DNA from: Seonamhaeicola sediminis
GTDB lineage: Bacteria > Bacteroidota > Bacteroidia > Flavobacteriales > Flavobacteriaceae
NCBI RefSeq assembly: GCF_004358095.2
Contig: NZ_SMZJ02000003.1
Span: forward strand, 124,001 to 188,000
Direction: 5' to 3'
DNA length: 64,000 bases
Position numbers and translations under genes: made by a program. The notes under the pieces are model-generated. The model saw only the letters and a list, made by a program, of their open reading frames with translations. It did no database searches and had not been told where the DNA came from. Shown one piece after another: positions 27,470 through 37,746 of this stretch. Position 1 is the stretch's first letter. The number at the start of each line of letters is the position of its first letter.

Positions 27470-29248
27470 TTAACGAACCCCATGCATGAGTTTTTTAAGT
27501 AATGGATGTAAAGCGAATGAAACTAAACCTAATAATACCGGAACTATCGTAAATATTAGAAAAAAATGAGATAACCCACTCTCCTCTGTTATCTTTTCAA
27601 TATCTCCACCTACATAATGAGCCATCTTGTTACCTATGGCTATTGCCAAATAATAAACACCAAACATAAACGCCACCATTCTAGCTGGAACTAATTTACT
27701 TAAATAGGACAATCCCATTGGAGATAGACATAATTCTCCAAGTGTATGGAATAAATATGCAAAAACCAACCATATCATACTCAATTTAGCAGTTTGGGCT
27801 CCTAAGGGAACATTTCTGGCTGCAAAAGCTAATAAACCAAAACCTATAGCCATAATTATTAAACCCAAACCATATTTAACAGATGCTGGAGGATTATATT
27901 TACTATCCCACCATTTAGTAAATAAAGGTGCAAATATTATGATGAATAACGAGTTAAGAATAGCAAACCACGTTATTTCTACTTCTTTTGCTTCTACACT
28001 AAAGTTGATATAAAGCTTGTAAATTACTAACGCCCAAATTATCACAAAACTTGAGGCTAATATAATATTGGAGAGGCTAATTTTACTAAATGTTTTTCTA
28101 AATAAACTTATAAGTACATAAGTAATTATCCCGATAGGTACAACTGTTACAATGGCATCAATAACTTTAAAAATTAAAGAAGCATTACCCTCTAAGACTC
28201 TATTAGTAAAATCTCTTGTATAAAGCGGTAGCGATCCTGCAGCTTGTTCAAAAGCCGCCCAAAAGAATATTGTGAAAACACAAAATATGGTAAAGGCAAT
28301 CATTCTGTCTCTAACCAATTTCTCATACCTTGGTATTCTCACAATTAAAATTATTATAAATATAATTGCTGCTAATAATGCAAAGAATAAAGAATCTGTC
28401 ATTCCTGCAATGCTAAAATTAAGAACGTTAATATTAGCTATTTTACTCAGAGGGTCATTAATAATGAATATTAAAGCTGAAATAATAAAAATCCCAACCC
28501 ATAAATAATCAATAGACAGAAAAGGGTTTAATTTCTCTTTTTTGTTATCCTGATTATTTGAAGTGTCAATTAATTCATCTATAATATCTCTTTTCTCATT
28601 TCTAGGTTTAGCACCAATATTACCAAAAAGAGGCTGTGCATAATAAAACTGAAGCATACCTAAAAACATAAAAATTCCTGCAAGACCAAAACCGTAACTC
28701 CAACTAATGTTTTCCCCAATCCATCCACATAACATAATCCCTAAAAAAGCCCCTGCATTAACACCCATATAAAAAATGTTATAAGCCCCGTCTTTCTTTT
28801 CATCTCTACCTTCATACATTTTTGAAATTATAGATGTCATGTTTGGTTTAAAAAAACCATTCCCTAAAATAAGTAATGTAATTCCTATATATAAAAAGGT
28901 TGGAGTTTCAACAGCCATAGCTGCATGACCCAGAGTCATTAATAAGGCTCCTATAACTACAGCAAGCCTGTAACCAATTTTATTATCGGCAAGCCAACCA
29001 CCAACAATTGGTGTTAAATAAACAAACATAGCATAAGTTCCCAAAAGAGACAAAGCTGCAGGTTTATCCCATCCCCAACCCGGATTATCTTCTGTAATAA
29101 CTCCAGTTAGAAAAATCACTAAAATGGCACGCATTCCGTAATACGAAAAACGTTCCCACATTTCAGTAAAAAAGAGTACAAATAATCCAGAAGGATGCCC
29201 TAGAACAGTATTTTTAAAAAATTGATCGGTTGATGTGTTGGTTTGCAT
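27470..29248 (-). CDS. POT-family proton-dependent peptide transporter (long form)
   Basis: A 592-residue major-facilitator protein of the proton-coupled oligopeptide transporter family, which imports di- and tripeptides. The N-terminal ExxER proton-coupling motif occurs in TEMWERFSYYGMRA. The second signature FYMGVNAGAF and the C-terminal GELCLSPMGLSYLSKL are present. The central part has extra membrane helices and a hydrophilic loop compared with its neighbour, explaining the greater length. It is the last gene of a three-gene operon with another POT gene and a dipeptidyl-peptidase-like gene. Confidence 0.93.
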   Translation of the reverse strand: MQTNTSTDQFFKNTVLGHPSGLFVLFFTEMWERFSYYGMRAILVIFLTGVITEDNPGWGWDKPAALSLLGTYAMFVYLTPIVGGWLADNKIGYRLAVVIGALLMTLGHAAMAVETPTFLYIGITLLILGNGFFKPNMTSIISKMYEGRDEKKDGAYNIFYMGVNAGAFLGIMLCGWIGENISWSYGFGLAGIFMFLGMLQFYYAQPLFGNIGAKPRNEKRDIIDELIDTSNNQDNKKEKLNPFLSIDYLWVGIFIISALIFIINDPLSKIANINVLNFSIAGMTDSLFFALLAAIIFIIILIVRIPRYEKLVRDRMIAFTIFCVFTIFFWAAFEQAAGSLPLYTRDFTNRVLEGNASLIFKVIDAIVTVVPIGIITYVLISLFRKTFSKISLSNIILASSFVIIWALVIYKLYINFSVEAKEVEITWFAILNSLFIIIFAPLFTKWWDSKYNPPASVKYGLGLIIMAIGFGLLAFAARNVPLGAQTAKLSMIWLVFAYLFHTLGELCLSPMGLSYLSKLVPARMVAFMFGVYYLAIAIGNKMAHYVGGDIEKITEESGLSHFFLIFTIVPVLLGLVSFALHPLLKKLMHGVR

Positions 29249-29287
29249 AGAGATGTCTGTTTTTAATTATAAGCTATTTTTAAAGTC

Positions 29288-30652
29288 TTACACTTCTTCA
29301 TGATTCATTTCTCTTTCATTATCTTCTGCACCATGGGTTAAGGTTTCTAATTTCTTTCTAAAGAGCATAACTAGTCCTCCAAAAACCACACAGAAAACTG
29401 CTATTCCGGTAAATATTTTATATTCCCCTAAACTCTCTGAAGCCTCCCCCAAAAGACCTGCTAATTTATTACCAAACCCTGTCATTGCAAAATAAACTCC
29501 CATCATCAATGATGCATATTTTACAGGGGCTAACTTAGTAATATAGGACAAGGCAACAGGGGAAATACAAAGTTCACCTACTGTATGAAATAAATAAGCC
29601 AACACCAGCCAATACATTGCTGATGCTCCATTACTTTCATATTGTCCAGCAGCAGCCGTCATAAAAAAGAAACCTGTTCCCATAATTATTAAACCAATAA
29701 TCATTTTGAATAAAGACGTTGCCACTTTCCCTCTTAGTTTTCTATTTGCCCAATATAAAGCTACCGAAGTTCCCAAAAATATAATAAACATTGCATTTAA
29801 AGATTGAAACCATGAAGCTGGCACTTCCCAACCCATTAACATTCTATTCGTTTTTTCCTTAGCGTATATATTCATTAAACCTCCAGCCTGTTCAAAAGAT
29901 CCCCAAAAAACAATCACTAATAAAAATGATATGAATAACACAACTATTCTATCTTTCTCTATCTTAGTTAAAGGCTTTTTCATGGCTTCTTTGTCAGCTT
30001 CATTATTTGAATTCCCCAAGAAATTACCAACGTACTTTAAGTGTTTCTGTCCAATTAAATATTGTAATAACCCAAGTGCCATACCTATTCCTGCTAAACC
30101 AAAGCCATAGTGCCAACCATGAACTTCACCAACATAACCAACTATTAGGCTAGATAGAAAGGCTCCCACATTTATACCTATATAAAAAATTGTAAACCCT
30201 TTGTCTCTACGAATATCTCCTTGTTTGTATAATCCTCCAACCATTGTAGAAATATTAGGCTTTAACATACCAACTCCAGCAATAATTAACCCAAGACCCG
30301 TATAAAAAGCCCACATTTGCTCTACAGCCAAAATACTATGACCTGCTACCAAAAGAATACCTCCATAAAGAACTGATTTTTTTTGCCCCAAAAACTTGTC
30401 TGCAATCCAGCCTCCTGGAATAGACATGACATAAACAAGCATGGTGTACCAGCCATAAAGCGCTAATGCTTCTCCATTTGTCCAACCTAAACCTGGGTTA
30501 GCATCTTCGGTTGCCTGTACTAAATACAAAACTAATATGGCTCGCATTCCATAATATGAAAAACGTTCCCACATTTCAGTAAAGAACAACACATACAACC
30601 CTACAGGGTGACCAAATAATTCCTTTTGTTTTATTGTTGCAGGATTTGCCAT
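29288..30652 (-). CDS. POT-family proton-dependent peptide transporter (short form)
   Basis: A 454-residue POT/PTR2 transporter with the same signatures as the downstream paralogue: TEMWERFSYYGMRAILV with ExxER, FYIGINVGAF and GELCISPVALSYITKL. The two proteins are clear paralogues, and a tandem duplication followed by divergence is likely. It lies 24 bp after the S9 peptidase gene, so dipeptides released by that enzyme are the likely cargo. Confidence 0.93.
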   Translation of the reverse strand: MANPATIKQKELFGHPVGLYVLFFTEMWERFSYYGMRAILVLYLVQATEDANPGLGWTNGEALALYGWYTMLVYVMSIPGGWIADKFLGQKKSVLYGGILLVAGHSILAVEQMWAFYTGLGLIIAGVGMLKPNISTMVGGLYKQGDIRRDKGFTIFYIGINVGAFLSSLIVGYVGEVHGWHYGFGLAGIGMALGLLQYLIGQKHLKYVGNFLGNSNNEADKEAMKKPLTKIEKDRIVVLFISFLLVIVFWGSFEQAGGLMNIYAKEKTNRMLMGWEVPASWFQSLNAMFIIFLGTSVALYWANRKLRGKVATSLFKMIIGLIIMGTGFFFMTAAAGQYESNGASAMYWLVLAYLFHTVGELCISPVALSYITKLAPVKYASLMMGVYFAMTGFGNKLAGLLGEASESLGEYKIFTGIAVFCVVFGGLVMLFRKKLETLTHGAEDNEREMNHEEV

Positions 30653-30676
30653 AATATTTTATTGTTAGTTAATATA

Positions 30677-32905
30677 CTATCCTTTAATTTGAGTTTCTTC
30701 TAATTTTGTTTTTTTAACCACTCTTTTATCTCCCAAATTTTCATGAATAAAATTGGTCATTTTTCTAAACAAATGCAATCTGGTGTTACCGCCATAAATA
30801 CCATGATTTTTATCTGGGTAAATAGCCCAATCAAAATCTTTATTGGCTTGTATTAAAGCCTCTACCATTCTCATAGTGTGTTGAACATGCACGTTATCAT
30901 CACCAGAACCGTGTACTAATAAGTAGTCTCCTTTTAACATCTCTGGATAATTAAATGGTGAATTATCATCATATCCATTAGGGTTTTCTTGAGGGGTTCT
31001 CATAAAACGCTCGGTATAAATTGTATCATAGAAGCGCCAACTTGTAACTGGTGCCACAGCAATGGCCATTTTAAACACATCATTCCCTTTTAATAAACAA
31101 TTAGTAGACATGTGTCCTCCATAACTCCACCCCCATATCCCAATTCTATCAGCATCTATATAAGGCAATTCACCTAATATCTTCGCCGCTTCTATTTGAT
31201 CTTCAGTTTCATATTTTACTAAATTCAAATAAGTAACCTTTTTAAAATCGGCTCCCTTATACCCAGTACCTCTACCATCAACACAAGCCACTATATAACC
31301 TTGTTGCGCTAGATGCTGGTACCAGTAATCATTATAGCTATGCCAACTATTTGCAACTGATTGTGATCCCGGACCAGAGTATTGATACATTAACAATGGA
31401 TATTGCTTTGATTCATTAAAATTAACTGGTTTTATCATCCACATATTTAAATCATTACCATTAATATGAATGGTACTAAATTCCTTCTCAGAAATTTTAT
31501 AATTTGAAAGTTGTTGAGATAACCTATCATTATCCTTAATACTCTTAATTAGATTACCAGAATCAGCACTATTTAAAGTATATTCTGGCGGGGTGGTTGC
31601 ACTTGAAAATGAATTTATAAAATAAGAGAAGTCTGCACTAAATGAAGCACTGTTTGTTCCTTCTTTTTTGGTAAGCCTTTTTTTGTTTCTTCCATTTAAT
31701 TTTATAGAATAAACATCTCTATTAATGGATCCGTTTTCTACCGATTGATAAAAAATTTGTTTGGTGTTTTCATCATAACCGTAATACTCTGTAACTTCCC
31801 AATTACCCATAGTAACTTGATTGATTAACTTACCTGTTTCTGAATAATGATAAATGTGGTTGAATCCATCTTTTTCACTCGTCCAGATAAAACTATTATT
31901 CTTTAAAAAAGTAAGATTATCTGTTACCTCAATATAAGCTTTATCACGTTCTTCTAACACTAGATTTGTAGTATTATCCTGAGTATTTATAAACCATAAG
32001 TCCAATTCATTTTGATGCCTATTTAAAATATGAGCACTTAAAACATTACTTTCATTTGTCCATTTAATTCTAGGTATATAAAAATCACTGTAGTCTTTAT
32101 CAACCTTAACGGTACCTGTTTTTTTGGAGTTCAAATCATATATATGAAGTGATACTTCTGAATTTTTCTCTCCTGCTTTTGGGTATTTTAACACGTGCTG
32201 TTTTGGATAAAGTTCTGTTCCGTAAATATCCATAGAAAACTCTGGCACATTGGTTTCATCAAATCTTATAAAAGCTATTTTGTTACTGTTCGCATTCCAA
32301 TCAAAAGCTTTTACAAATGCAAACTCTTCCTCATAAACCCAATCTGTAATGCCGTTAATTATGCTGTTCTTTTTTCCATCTGAAGTAATTTGTAGGGTAT
32401 CACCAGACAGCAAGTCTTTTATATACAAGTTATTCTTGAAGGCAAAAGCTACTTTACTCCCATCTGGTGAAAATGTGGGTTCCTGAACCTTTTCATCATA
32501 TAACTTAACCACCTCTTTGGTTTGAACATCATACACAAAATATACACCTTTAGTAGAATGTCTGTACAATTGCTCAACTTCTGTGGCCAATAATACTTTT
32601 TGTTCGTCTTTACTAAACGTGTAATCTATAAAATATTTTAATTCTGAAATATTTGCTGAAGACACTAAACTTTCTACCCTTTCCAAGGTTTGATAATCAT
32701 AAATATCTATAGCGGTAGAACCTGTATTTCTATCAAAATTCAAAACCGAGTACTGCTTCCCATTTGCCATGGAGTGCAATACATCCATACTTTCGGTTCT
32801 AAAGGCCCCACTCCATATTTCTTCTAAAGTAATTAATTGATTTTGAGCGTTTAAAAAAAAAGTTAAAATAAAATAAACGCCAATAGAAAACTTAAGATAT
32901 CTCAT
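30677..32905 (-). CDS. S9 family dipeptidyl peptidase IV-like protein
   Basis: A 742-residue exported serine peptidase with a signal peptide (ending near LNAQNQ), an N-terminal beta-propeller domain (DPPIV_N) to about residue 490 and a C-terminal alpha/beta hydrolase domain. The catalytic Ser lies in GWSYGGHMS, the Asp in GSGDDNVH and the His in NHGIYG. The propeller contains the YEEEFAFV segment, matching the double-Glu motif that binds the substrate N-terminus in DPP-IV. It heads an operon with two peptide transporters. Confidence 0.93.
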   Translation of the reverse strand: MRYLKFSIGVYFILTFFLNAQNQLITLEEIWSGAFRTESMDVLHSMANGKQYSVLNFDRNTGSTAIDIYDYQTLERVESLVSSANISELKYFIDYTFSKDEQKVLLATEVEQLYRHSTKGVYFVYDVQTKEVVKLYDEKVQEPTFSPDGSKVAFAFKNNLYIKDLLSGDTLQITSDGKKNSIINGITDWVYEEEFAFVKAFDWNANSNKIAFIRFDETNVPEFSMDIYGTELYPKQHVLKYPKAGEKNSEVSLHIYDLNSKKTGTVKVDKDYSDFYIPRIKWTNESNVLSAHILNRHQNELDLWFINTQDNTTNLVLEERDKAYIEVTDNLTFLKNNSFIWTSEKDGFNHIYHYSETGKLINQVTMGNWEVTEYYGYDENTKQIFYQSVENGSINRDVYSIKLNGRNKKRLTKKEGTNSASFSADFSYFINSFSSATTPPEYTLNSADSGNLIKSIKDNDRLSQQLSNYKISEKEFSTIHINGNDLNMWMIKPVNFNESKQYPLLMYQYSGPGSQSVANSWHSYNDYWYQHLAQQGYIVACVDGRGTGYKGADFKKVTYLNLVKYETEDQIEAAKILGELPYIDADRIGIWGWSYGGHMSTNCLLKGNDVFKMAIAVAPVTSWRFYDTIYTERFMRTPQENPNGYDDNSPFNYPEMLKGDYLLVHGSGDDNVHVQHTMRMVEALIQANKDFDWAIYPDKNHGIYGGNTRLHLFRKMTNFIHENLGDKRVVKKTKLEETQIKG

Positions 32906-33117
32906 CTAAATAATTTATATACTTGTACTAATCAAGACACCACATCTACATAATTACCCTTACAATTTATAATAAAAAATAATAGATGTTTCTTAAAAAG
33001 AACATATTTTAATACAAAACGATGTCAATTTTACTAAAAATTATTCAAAACCTAACATTTATTAACACTTAATTACACCATAAATATTAAGATATTAAAT
33101 ATTCATACCAAGAGTAG

Positions 33118-33125
33118 TATCTTTG
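33118..33125 (+). promoter_or_regulatory. Promoter -7 element of the mevalonate gene pair
   Basis: TATCTTTG matches TAnnTTTG exactly and lies 20 bp before the HMG-CoA reductase start codon. No clear TTG is found at the -33 distance, so the assignment rests on the -7 box alone. The remainder of the 239-bp divergent gap (32906-33144) is AT-rich and holds no gene. Confidence 0.55.
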
Positions 33126-33144
33126 CCTACATAAACACTTTTAT

Positions 33145-34467
33145 ATGAGTAAGTCCATTGCTGGTTTTTCAAAACTTTCAAAGTCAAAAAAAATTGACTG
33201 GATCGTGGATACCTATTTTTCAAATGCCGAAAGTGCCAAAACTATTATAACACAATATTGGAATACGAACGAAAAACTGCAACAGCTTCACGATGAGTTT
33301 ATTGAGAACACCATAACCAATTATTATTTACCACTTGGTGTAGCACCAAATTTTTTGATAAACAATAAACTCTACACCATACCAATGGCCATTGAGGAAA
33401 GTTCTGTTGTGGCTGCAGCAAGTAAGGCTGCTAAATTTTGGATGGATAGAGGCGGGTTTAAAACCAACGTGATTTCCACTACAAAAATTGGACAGGTACA
33501 CTTTATTTATAATGGTGATTTTGATAAACTAAAAGCTTTTTTTAATACTGTTAAACCTAAACTCATTGACGCCGCAAAACATATTACCTCTAATATGGAA
33601 AAACGAGGTGGTGGTATTATTGATATTGAATTGCGGAGTAAAAACAAGGCTATAAATGGCTATTTTCAACTTCATGCATCTTTTGAAACTCTTGATGCCA
33701 TGGGCGCCAATTTTATCAATTCTTGTTTAGAACAATTTGCAAAGACATTTAGAGAAGAGGCATTACATTTTGATTTGTTTTCTGAAGACGAAAAACAGAT
33801 TGACATTATCATGAGTATACTCTCTAATTATGTGCCAGAGTGTTTAGTTAGAGCCGAAGTAAGTTGTCATGTTGATGATTTATCTGAAAACGAAGCCGTT
33901 TCTGGAAAGGCATTTGCCGAAAAATTTGTTCAGGCCGTTAATATAGCTGAAATAGAGCCTTATCGTGCTGTAACCCATAATAAAGGCATCATGAACGGTA
34001 TTGATGCTGTGGTTTTGGCTACTGGAAACGATTTTAGAGCTGTTGAAGCCTGTGTGCATGCCTATGCTGCAAGAAACGGTCAATACAGCAGTCTAACACA
34101 TGCTAAAATAGACAATGACATTTTTAAGTTTTGGATTGAAATACCACTTGCTTTGGGTACCGTTGGCGGACTTACCAGTTTACATCCACTCGTTAAGTTA
34201 GCTTTAGAATTGCTTCATAAACCATCGGCTAAAGAATTAATGCAAATTGTTTCTGTAGCAGGTTTGGCTCAAAATTTTGCTGCATTAAGATCACTTACAA
34301 CTACTGGTATTCAGCAGGGGCATATGAAAATGCATTTAATGAATATTTTAAATCAGTTTGAAGCTACTCCTATTGAAAAAGAAAAACTTGTGGAACATTT
34401 TAAAAAGAATACGGTAACTCATAGCGCAGTAGCTGAAGCTATTCAAAATATAAGAGCTAATAATTAG
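33145..34467 (+). CDS. mvaA: Hydroxymethylglutaryl-CoA reductase, class II (degradative type)
   Basis: HMG-CoA reductase interconverts HMG-CoA and mevalonate. The 440 residues match class II enzymes: the PMAIEESSVVAAAS segment holds the catalytic Glu (84/85), the DAMGAN motif (184-189) contacts the cofactor, THNKGIMNGID contains the catalytic Lys, and GHMKMH carries the C-terminal catalytic His. In Flavobacteriaceae, which use the mevalonate route to isoprenoids, this class works biosynthetically despite its name. Its stop codon directly abuts the start of a GHMP kinase gene. Confidence 0.95.
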   Translation: MSKSIAGFSKLSKSKKIDWIVDTYFSNAESAKTIITQYWNTNEKLQQLHDEFIENTITNYYLPLGVAPNFLINNKLYTIPMAIEESSVVAAASKAAKFWMDRGGFKTNVISTTKIGQVHFIYNGDFDKLKAFFNTVKPKLIDAAKHITSNMEKRGGGIIDIELRSKNKAINGYFQLHASFETLDAMGANFINSCLEQFAKTFREEALHFDLFSEDEKQIDIIMSILSNYVPECLVRAEVSCHVDDLSENEAVSGKAFAEKFVQAVNIAEIEPYRAVTHNKGIMNGIDAVVLATGNDFRAVEACVHAYAARNGQYSSLTHAKIDNDIFKFWIEIPLALGTVGGLTSLHPLVKLALELLHKPSAKELMQIVSVAGLAQNFAALRSLTTTGIQQGHMKMHLMNILNQFEATPIEKEKLVEHFKKNTVTHSAVAEAIQNIRANN

Positions 34468-35376
34468 ATGCAAAACTTATACAGCAACGGAAAACTTTTG
34501 CTCACAGGCGAATATGTGGTTCTAGATGGTGCTATATCCTTGGCTGTACCAACAAAATTTGGACAAACTCTTAAAGTTGAAAGTATTACAGAACCCTGCA
34601 TATACTGGAAAAGCATTGACGAAAATGGTAATATTTGGTATGAAGGACAATTTAAATGGCATGGTAAGACACTGAGGCAAGCTCAAAATGATGACATTTC
34701 TAACAGGTTACTACAAATATTAGAAGCCGCTAAAAAATTAAATCTAAGTTTTTTAAATACTGGAGAAGGATACAACCTATCAACCGTTTTAGATTTTCCT
34801 AAAAATTGGGGGTTGGGTACCTCTTCAACTTTAATCAACAATATAGCACAATGGGCAAACATTGATGCTTTTATGCTTTTGGAAGAAACCTTTAAAGGTA
34901 GTGGTTACGATATTGCTTGTGCTCAAAATAATACACCTATCACTTATCAACTAGATTATAAAACCCCAATAGTTAGTCAAGTAAGTTTTAAACCTTCATT
35001 TGAAGAACACCTTTATTTTATTCACCTTAATAAAAAACAGAATAGTAGAGAAGGAATTGCACATTACAGGGCTCAAGATAAAACAAGAATTGCCGAAACC
35101 ATTGATACAGTGAATGCCATCACTTTAAAAATGATTACTTCTGATTCTCTAGAACAGTTTAAAAGCTTAATGAATCAACACGAAAATATTATTTCTAAAA
35201 TCACAAATCAAAAGCCAGTAAAAGAAATTCTATTTAATGACTTTGAAGGCAGCATAAAAAGTCTTGGTGCCTGGGGAGGAGATTTTGTTTTGGTAGCATC
35301 AAAACAAAACCCAACCAACTATTTTAAAAAGAAAGGGTTTGAAACCATTGTTCCTTACCCTCATATGGTTTTATAA
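34468..35376 (+). CDS. GYDIA-family GHMP kinase (probable mevalonate-pathway kinase)
   Basis: A 302-residue GHMP-superfamily small-molecule kinase. It shows the N-terminal GEYVVLDGA segment, the glycine-rich ATP-binding loop PKNWGLGTSSTLIN near residue 110 and the SGYDIACAQ motif near 148 that names the GYDIA family. The gene has no spacer after mvaA, so it is surely co-transcribed. A role as a mevalonate or phosphomevalonate kinase is plausible from context. The protein is distant from characterised kinases and the substrate is not proved. Confidence 0.87.
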   Translation: MQNLYSNGKLLLTGEYVVLDGAISLAVPTKFGQTLKVESITEPCIYWKSIDENGNIWYEGQFKWHGKTLRQAQNDDISNRLLQILEAAKKLNLSFLNTGEGYNLSTVLDFPKNWGLGTSSTLINNIAQWANIDAFMLLEETFKGSGYDIACAQNNTPITYQLDYKTPIVSQVSFKPSFEEHLYFIHLNKKQNSREGIAHYRAQDKTRIAETIDTVNAITLKMITSDSLEQFKSLMNQHENIISKITNQKPVKEILFNDFEGSIKSLGAWGGDFVLVASKQNPTNYFKKKGFETIVPYPHMVL

Positions 35377-35401
35377 AACACCCTATTTCAAAGAATGGCA
35401 C

Positions 35402-35440
35402 AAAAAAGAACGCCTCGTTAAAAACGAGGCGTTCTTTTTT
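35402..35440. terminator. Bidirectional Rho-independent terminator
   Basis: An 11-bp perfect stem (GAACGCCTCGT at 35408-35418 and its complement at 35424-35434) with a 5-base loop is flanked by A residues on the left and T residues on the right. It can therefore terminate both the mevalonate pair (plus) and the PpiD-like gene (minus), which converge here. Confidence 0.92.
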
Positions 35441-35456
35441 TAAAATTGCTTTCTTT

Positions 35457-37607
35457 TTACTGTACTTGAGCCGCTGCTCTGTTATCTTCAATTTCAGCAG
35501 CCTCTTTTAAGGCATTGTATAATTTACTGTTTACAATAGTAGATTTCTGTTGTTCTACTCTGTTGGCTGCAGCTTGGTAATTATCTAACTCTACTGCCGG
35601 GGTTACTTTTGTTACCTGCACCATATAAACGCCTTTTTCACCAGCAATAAGTTTAGAGGTCTCTCCTTCATTTAAACCAAAAGCAGTTCCTACAACTAAC
35701 GGTTCCTTACCAGCACCAGAAATAGTTGGATTCTTCATGTTAATAGCCGACGCACTTCTAGCCGTTGTACTTTCAGCTGCTGCCAAATCTTCTAATGTAT
35801 TTACAGATACTCTTCCCTTAATTAATTCGGCTTTCATTTCTTTTCTAATAATTGGTAGTACTGTAGCTGTAGCATCTTCAACCGACATTAAACCTGCTTC
35901 ATTTTTAGCTACTAATTGCGCTACAATGTAACCTCCAGGAATATTAAAACGCTTAATATCTCCAACCTTGGCATCTTCTTCAAAAGTCCAACGAATAATT
36001 TGTCTTTGATTACCTACACCAGGAATACTTTCGTCTAAAGCTTTAATCCCCTCCAAAGGTCTAACCGTATATTTATTTTCTTCAGCTAATTCCTCAAATC
36101 CTTTAGTGGCAGCATCAATCTCAAATTTAGAGGCGTCTCTAAAAATTTTAGCTGTAGTAGTTTCAGATGGCTCTATTTTTCTGGCAATTGTTCCTATTTG
36201 AACTGCTCTTTTCTTATCCTTTTGCCCTTCAATTTCTATAACATGGAAACCAAAAACAGTTTTAACAACACCCAAATCACCAACTTTACCCTCAAACTCA
36301 AAATCATTAAATTCAGGAACCATAGTATTGTATGGATGCCAATCATAACGTCCTTCTTTCTCTATACTTCCTTGATCTGATGAAAATTCTTTTACTAATT
36401 CTGGGAATTTAGAACGATTTCTTTTAATAACGCTTAGTAAACTATCGGCTCTTTCTTTTGCTTGCTCTTCAGTTAAAGTCACATCTGGAGCAGCACTTTG
36501 CGAACCTATGAACGGAATTAAAATGTGCCTTACTTTTGCTGAATCTGGAATGTTTTTTTCAGCAATTAATTTTGAAATTTTAAAATGACCTGCTTCTTTA
36601 TAGGGGCCATAAGTTTCGCCTACTTGTAGATTAAACAAACTATCTGCTACCTGAGAGGCTAATCCAGATTTGAATACAAAACGGTCATTAAACTTAATAT
36701 CTGAGTTAAGGTTAATATAGTCTGCATTATTTTTAACCTTTGAAAAAGCCACAATGGTATCTTTTCTTCCTGTTTCATCAACAAATCTGCCATTTAAAAG
36801 TGTATTTAATCCAGCTTTTATAGCGTTTTCATCTTCTACAGATGCAACTTCATTGAATTGAACAAATTTAATATCTCTAGACGCTTCAACTTCAAAATCC
36901 TTTTTGTGATTGTTGATATATTTTGAAATATCAGATTTTGATACTTTTACAATACTATCTGGAATTGAAGTATAAGGTATTTGTACATACTTAATATCAA
37001 TTTTATTACCTTCTAATTTATGCTCTAACTCACCTTCTGCTAAAGTTCCTGTTAAGCCCGCTCTTACCAAATTAAAGTAGTTTTGCTGCAGACCGTTTGC
37101 TGCCAAATTCTGCTCAAAATTAATCCAATCTGAATATGTAAGCGGCTGGCCACCAATAAAACCAGGGTTAGGAGCCGTTTCTTTAAGGTTAGCAATAAAC
37201 TCATTTAATTTATCTTCATCAAATAAACCCGCATCATTTAAAAACTGAGGGTTGGTAGCCATAGCATTCTTAATTAAATCTCTCATTTGGTCTTTTTCAA
37301 CTGAGATACCCAAGGCTTCAAATTGAGTTTCAAGAACCGCTGTTCTAACTTCCTGATCCCAAACTCGGTTCATAACCTGAGTATTTGTAGCATTAGCCCC
37401 CATTTGTCTTTGCATGGTTTCAGTTTTTTGCTGAAAATCCTCGCGTGTTATGTCCTTTCCATTAACAGATCCAACAACACTTTGTGATTTATCAGAGAAG
37501 CTAGCACTTCCATCAAAAAGACCTGAGAGTACAAAAGCAAATAATGCCATAGCAATTACCAATATCAATACTAAAGTCTTTTGCCTAATCTTATTTAAAA
37601 TTGCCAT
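35457..37607 (-). CDS. Membrane-anchored peptidylprolyl isomerase, PpiD/SurA type
   Basis: A 716-residue periplasmic folding factor. A single N-terminal helix (about residues 10-31) anchors it in the inner membrane as in PpiD. A SurA_N-like helical domain follows. One parvulin domain begins at AKVRHILIPF (about 365) and ends near GFHVIEIEG. A second, more degenerate parvulin-like segment may lie in the C-terminal third. Proteins of this type assist outer membrane and exported proteins. Its upstream region holds the inverted repeat TCAATCA-N8-TGATTGA at 37666-37687, which could be an operator or a weak terminator. Confidence 0.92.
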   Translation of the reverse strand: MAILNKIRQKTLVLILVIAMALFAFVLSGLFDGSASFSDKSQSVVGSVNGKDITREDFQQKTETMQRQMGANATNTQVMNRVWDQEVRTAVLETQFEALGISVEKDQMRDLIKNAMATNPQFLNDAGLFDEDKLNEFIANLKETAPNPGFIGGQPLTYSDWINFEQNLAANGLQQNYFNLVRAGLTGTLAEGELEHKLEGNKIDIKYVQIPYTSIPDSIVKVSKSDISKYINNHKKDFEVEASRDIKFVQFNEVASVEDENAIKAGLNTLLNGRFVDETGRKDTIVAFSKVKNNADYINLNSDIKFNDRFVFKSGLASQVADSLFNLQVGETYGPYKEAGHFKISKLIAEKNIPDSAKVRHILIPFIGSQSAAPDVTLTEEQAKERADSLLSVIKRNRSKFPELVKEFSSDQGSIEKEGRYDWHPYNTMVPEFNDFEFEGKVGDLGVVKTVFGFHVIEIEGQKDKKRAVQIGTIARKIEPSETTTAKIFRDASKFEIDAATKGFEELAEENKYTVRPLEGIKALDESIPGVGNQRQIIRWTFEEDAKVGDIKRFNIPGGYIVAQLVAKNEAGLMSVEDATATVLPIIRKEMKAELIKGRVSVNTLEDLAAAESTTARSASAINMKNPTISGAGKEPLVVGTAFGLNEGETSKLIAGEKGVYMVQVTKVTPAVELDNYQAAANRVEQQKSTIVNSKLYNALKEAAEIEDNRAAAQVQ

Positions 37608-37746
37608 TTTTTATGTTTGATGTTTTTATAACCCTTGTAGGATTTTTTTATTTAAAGTTGGATTTTCAATCAAATTAATATGATTGATGAAAATATCGTG
37701 CGCGAAAATACCATTTTCTATTTAATAATAAAAGTAGAAATAAGCA

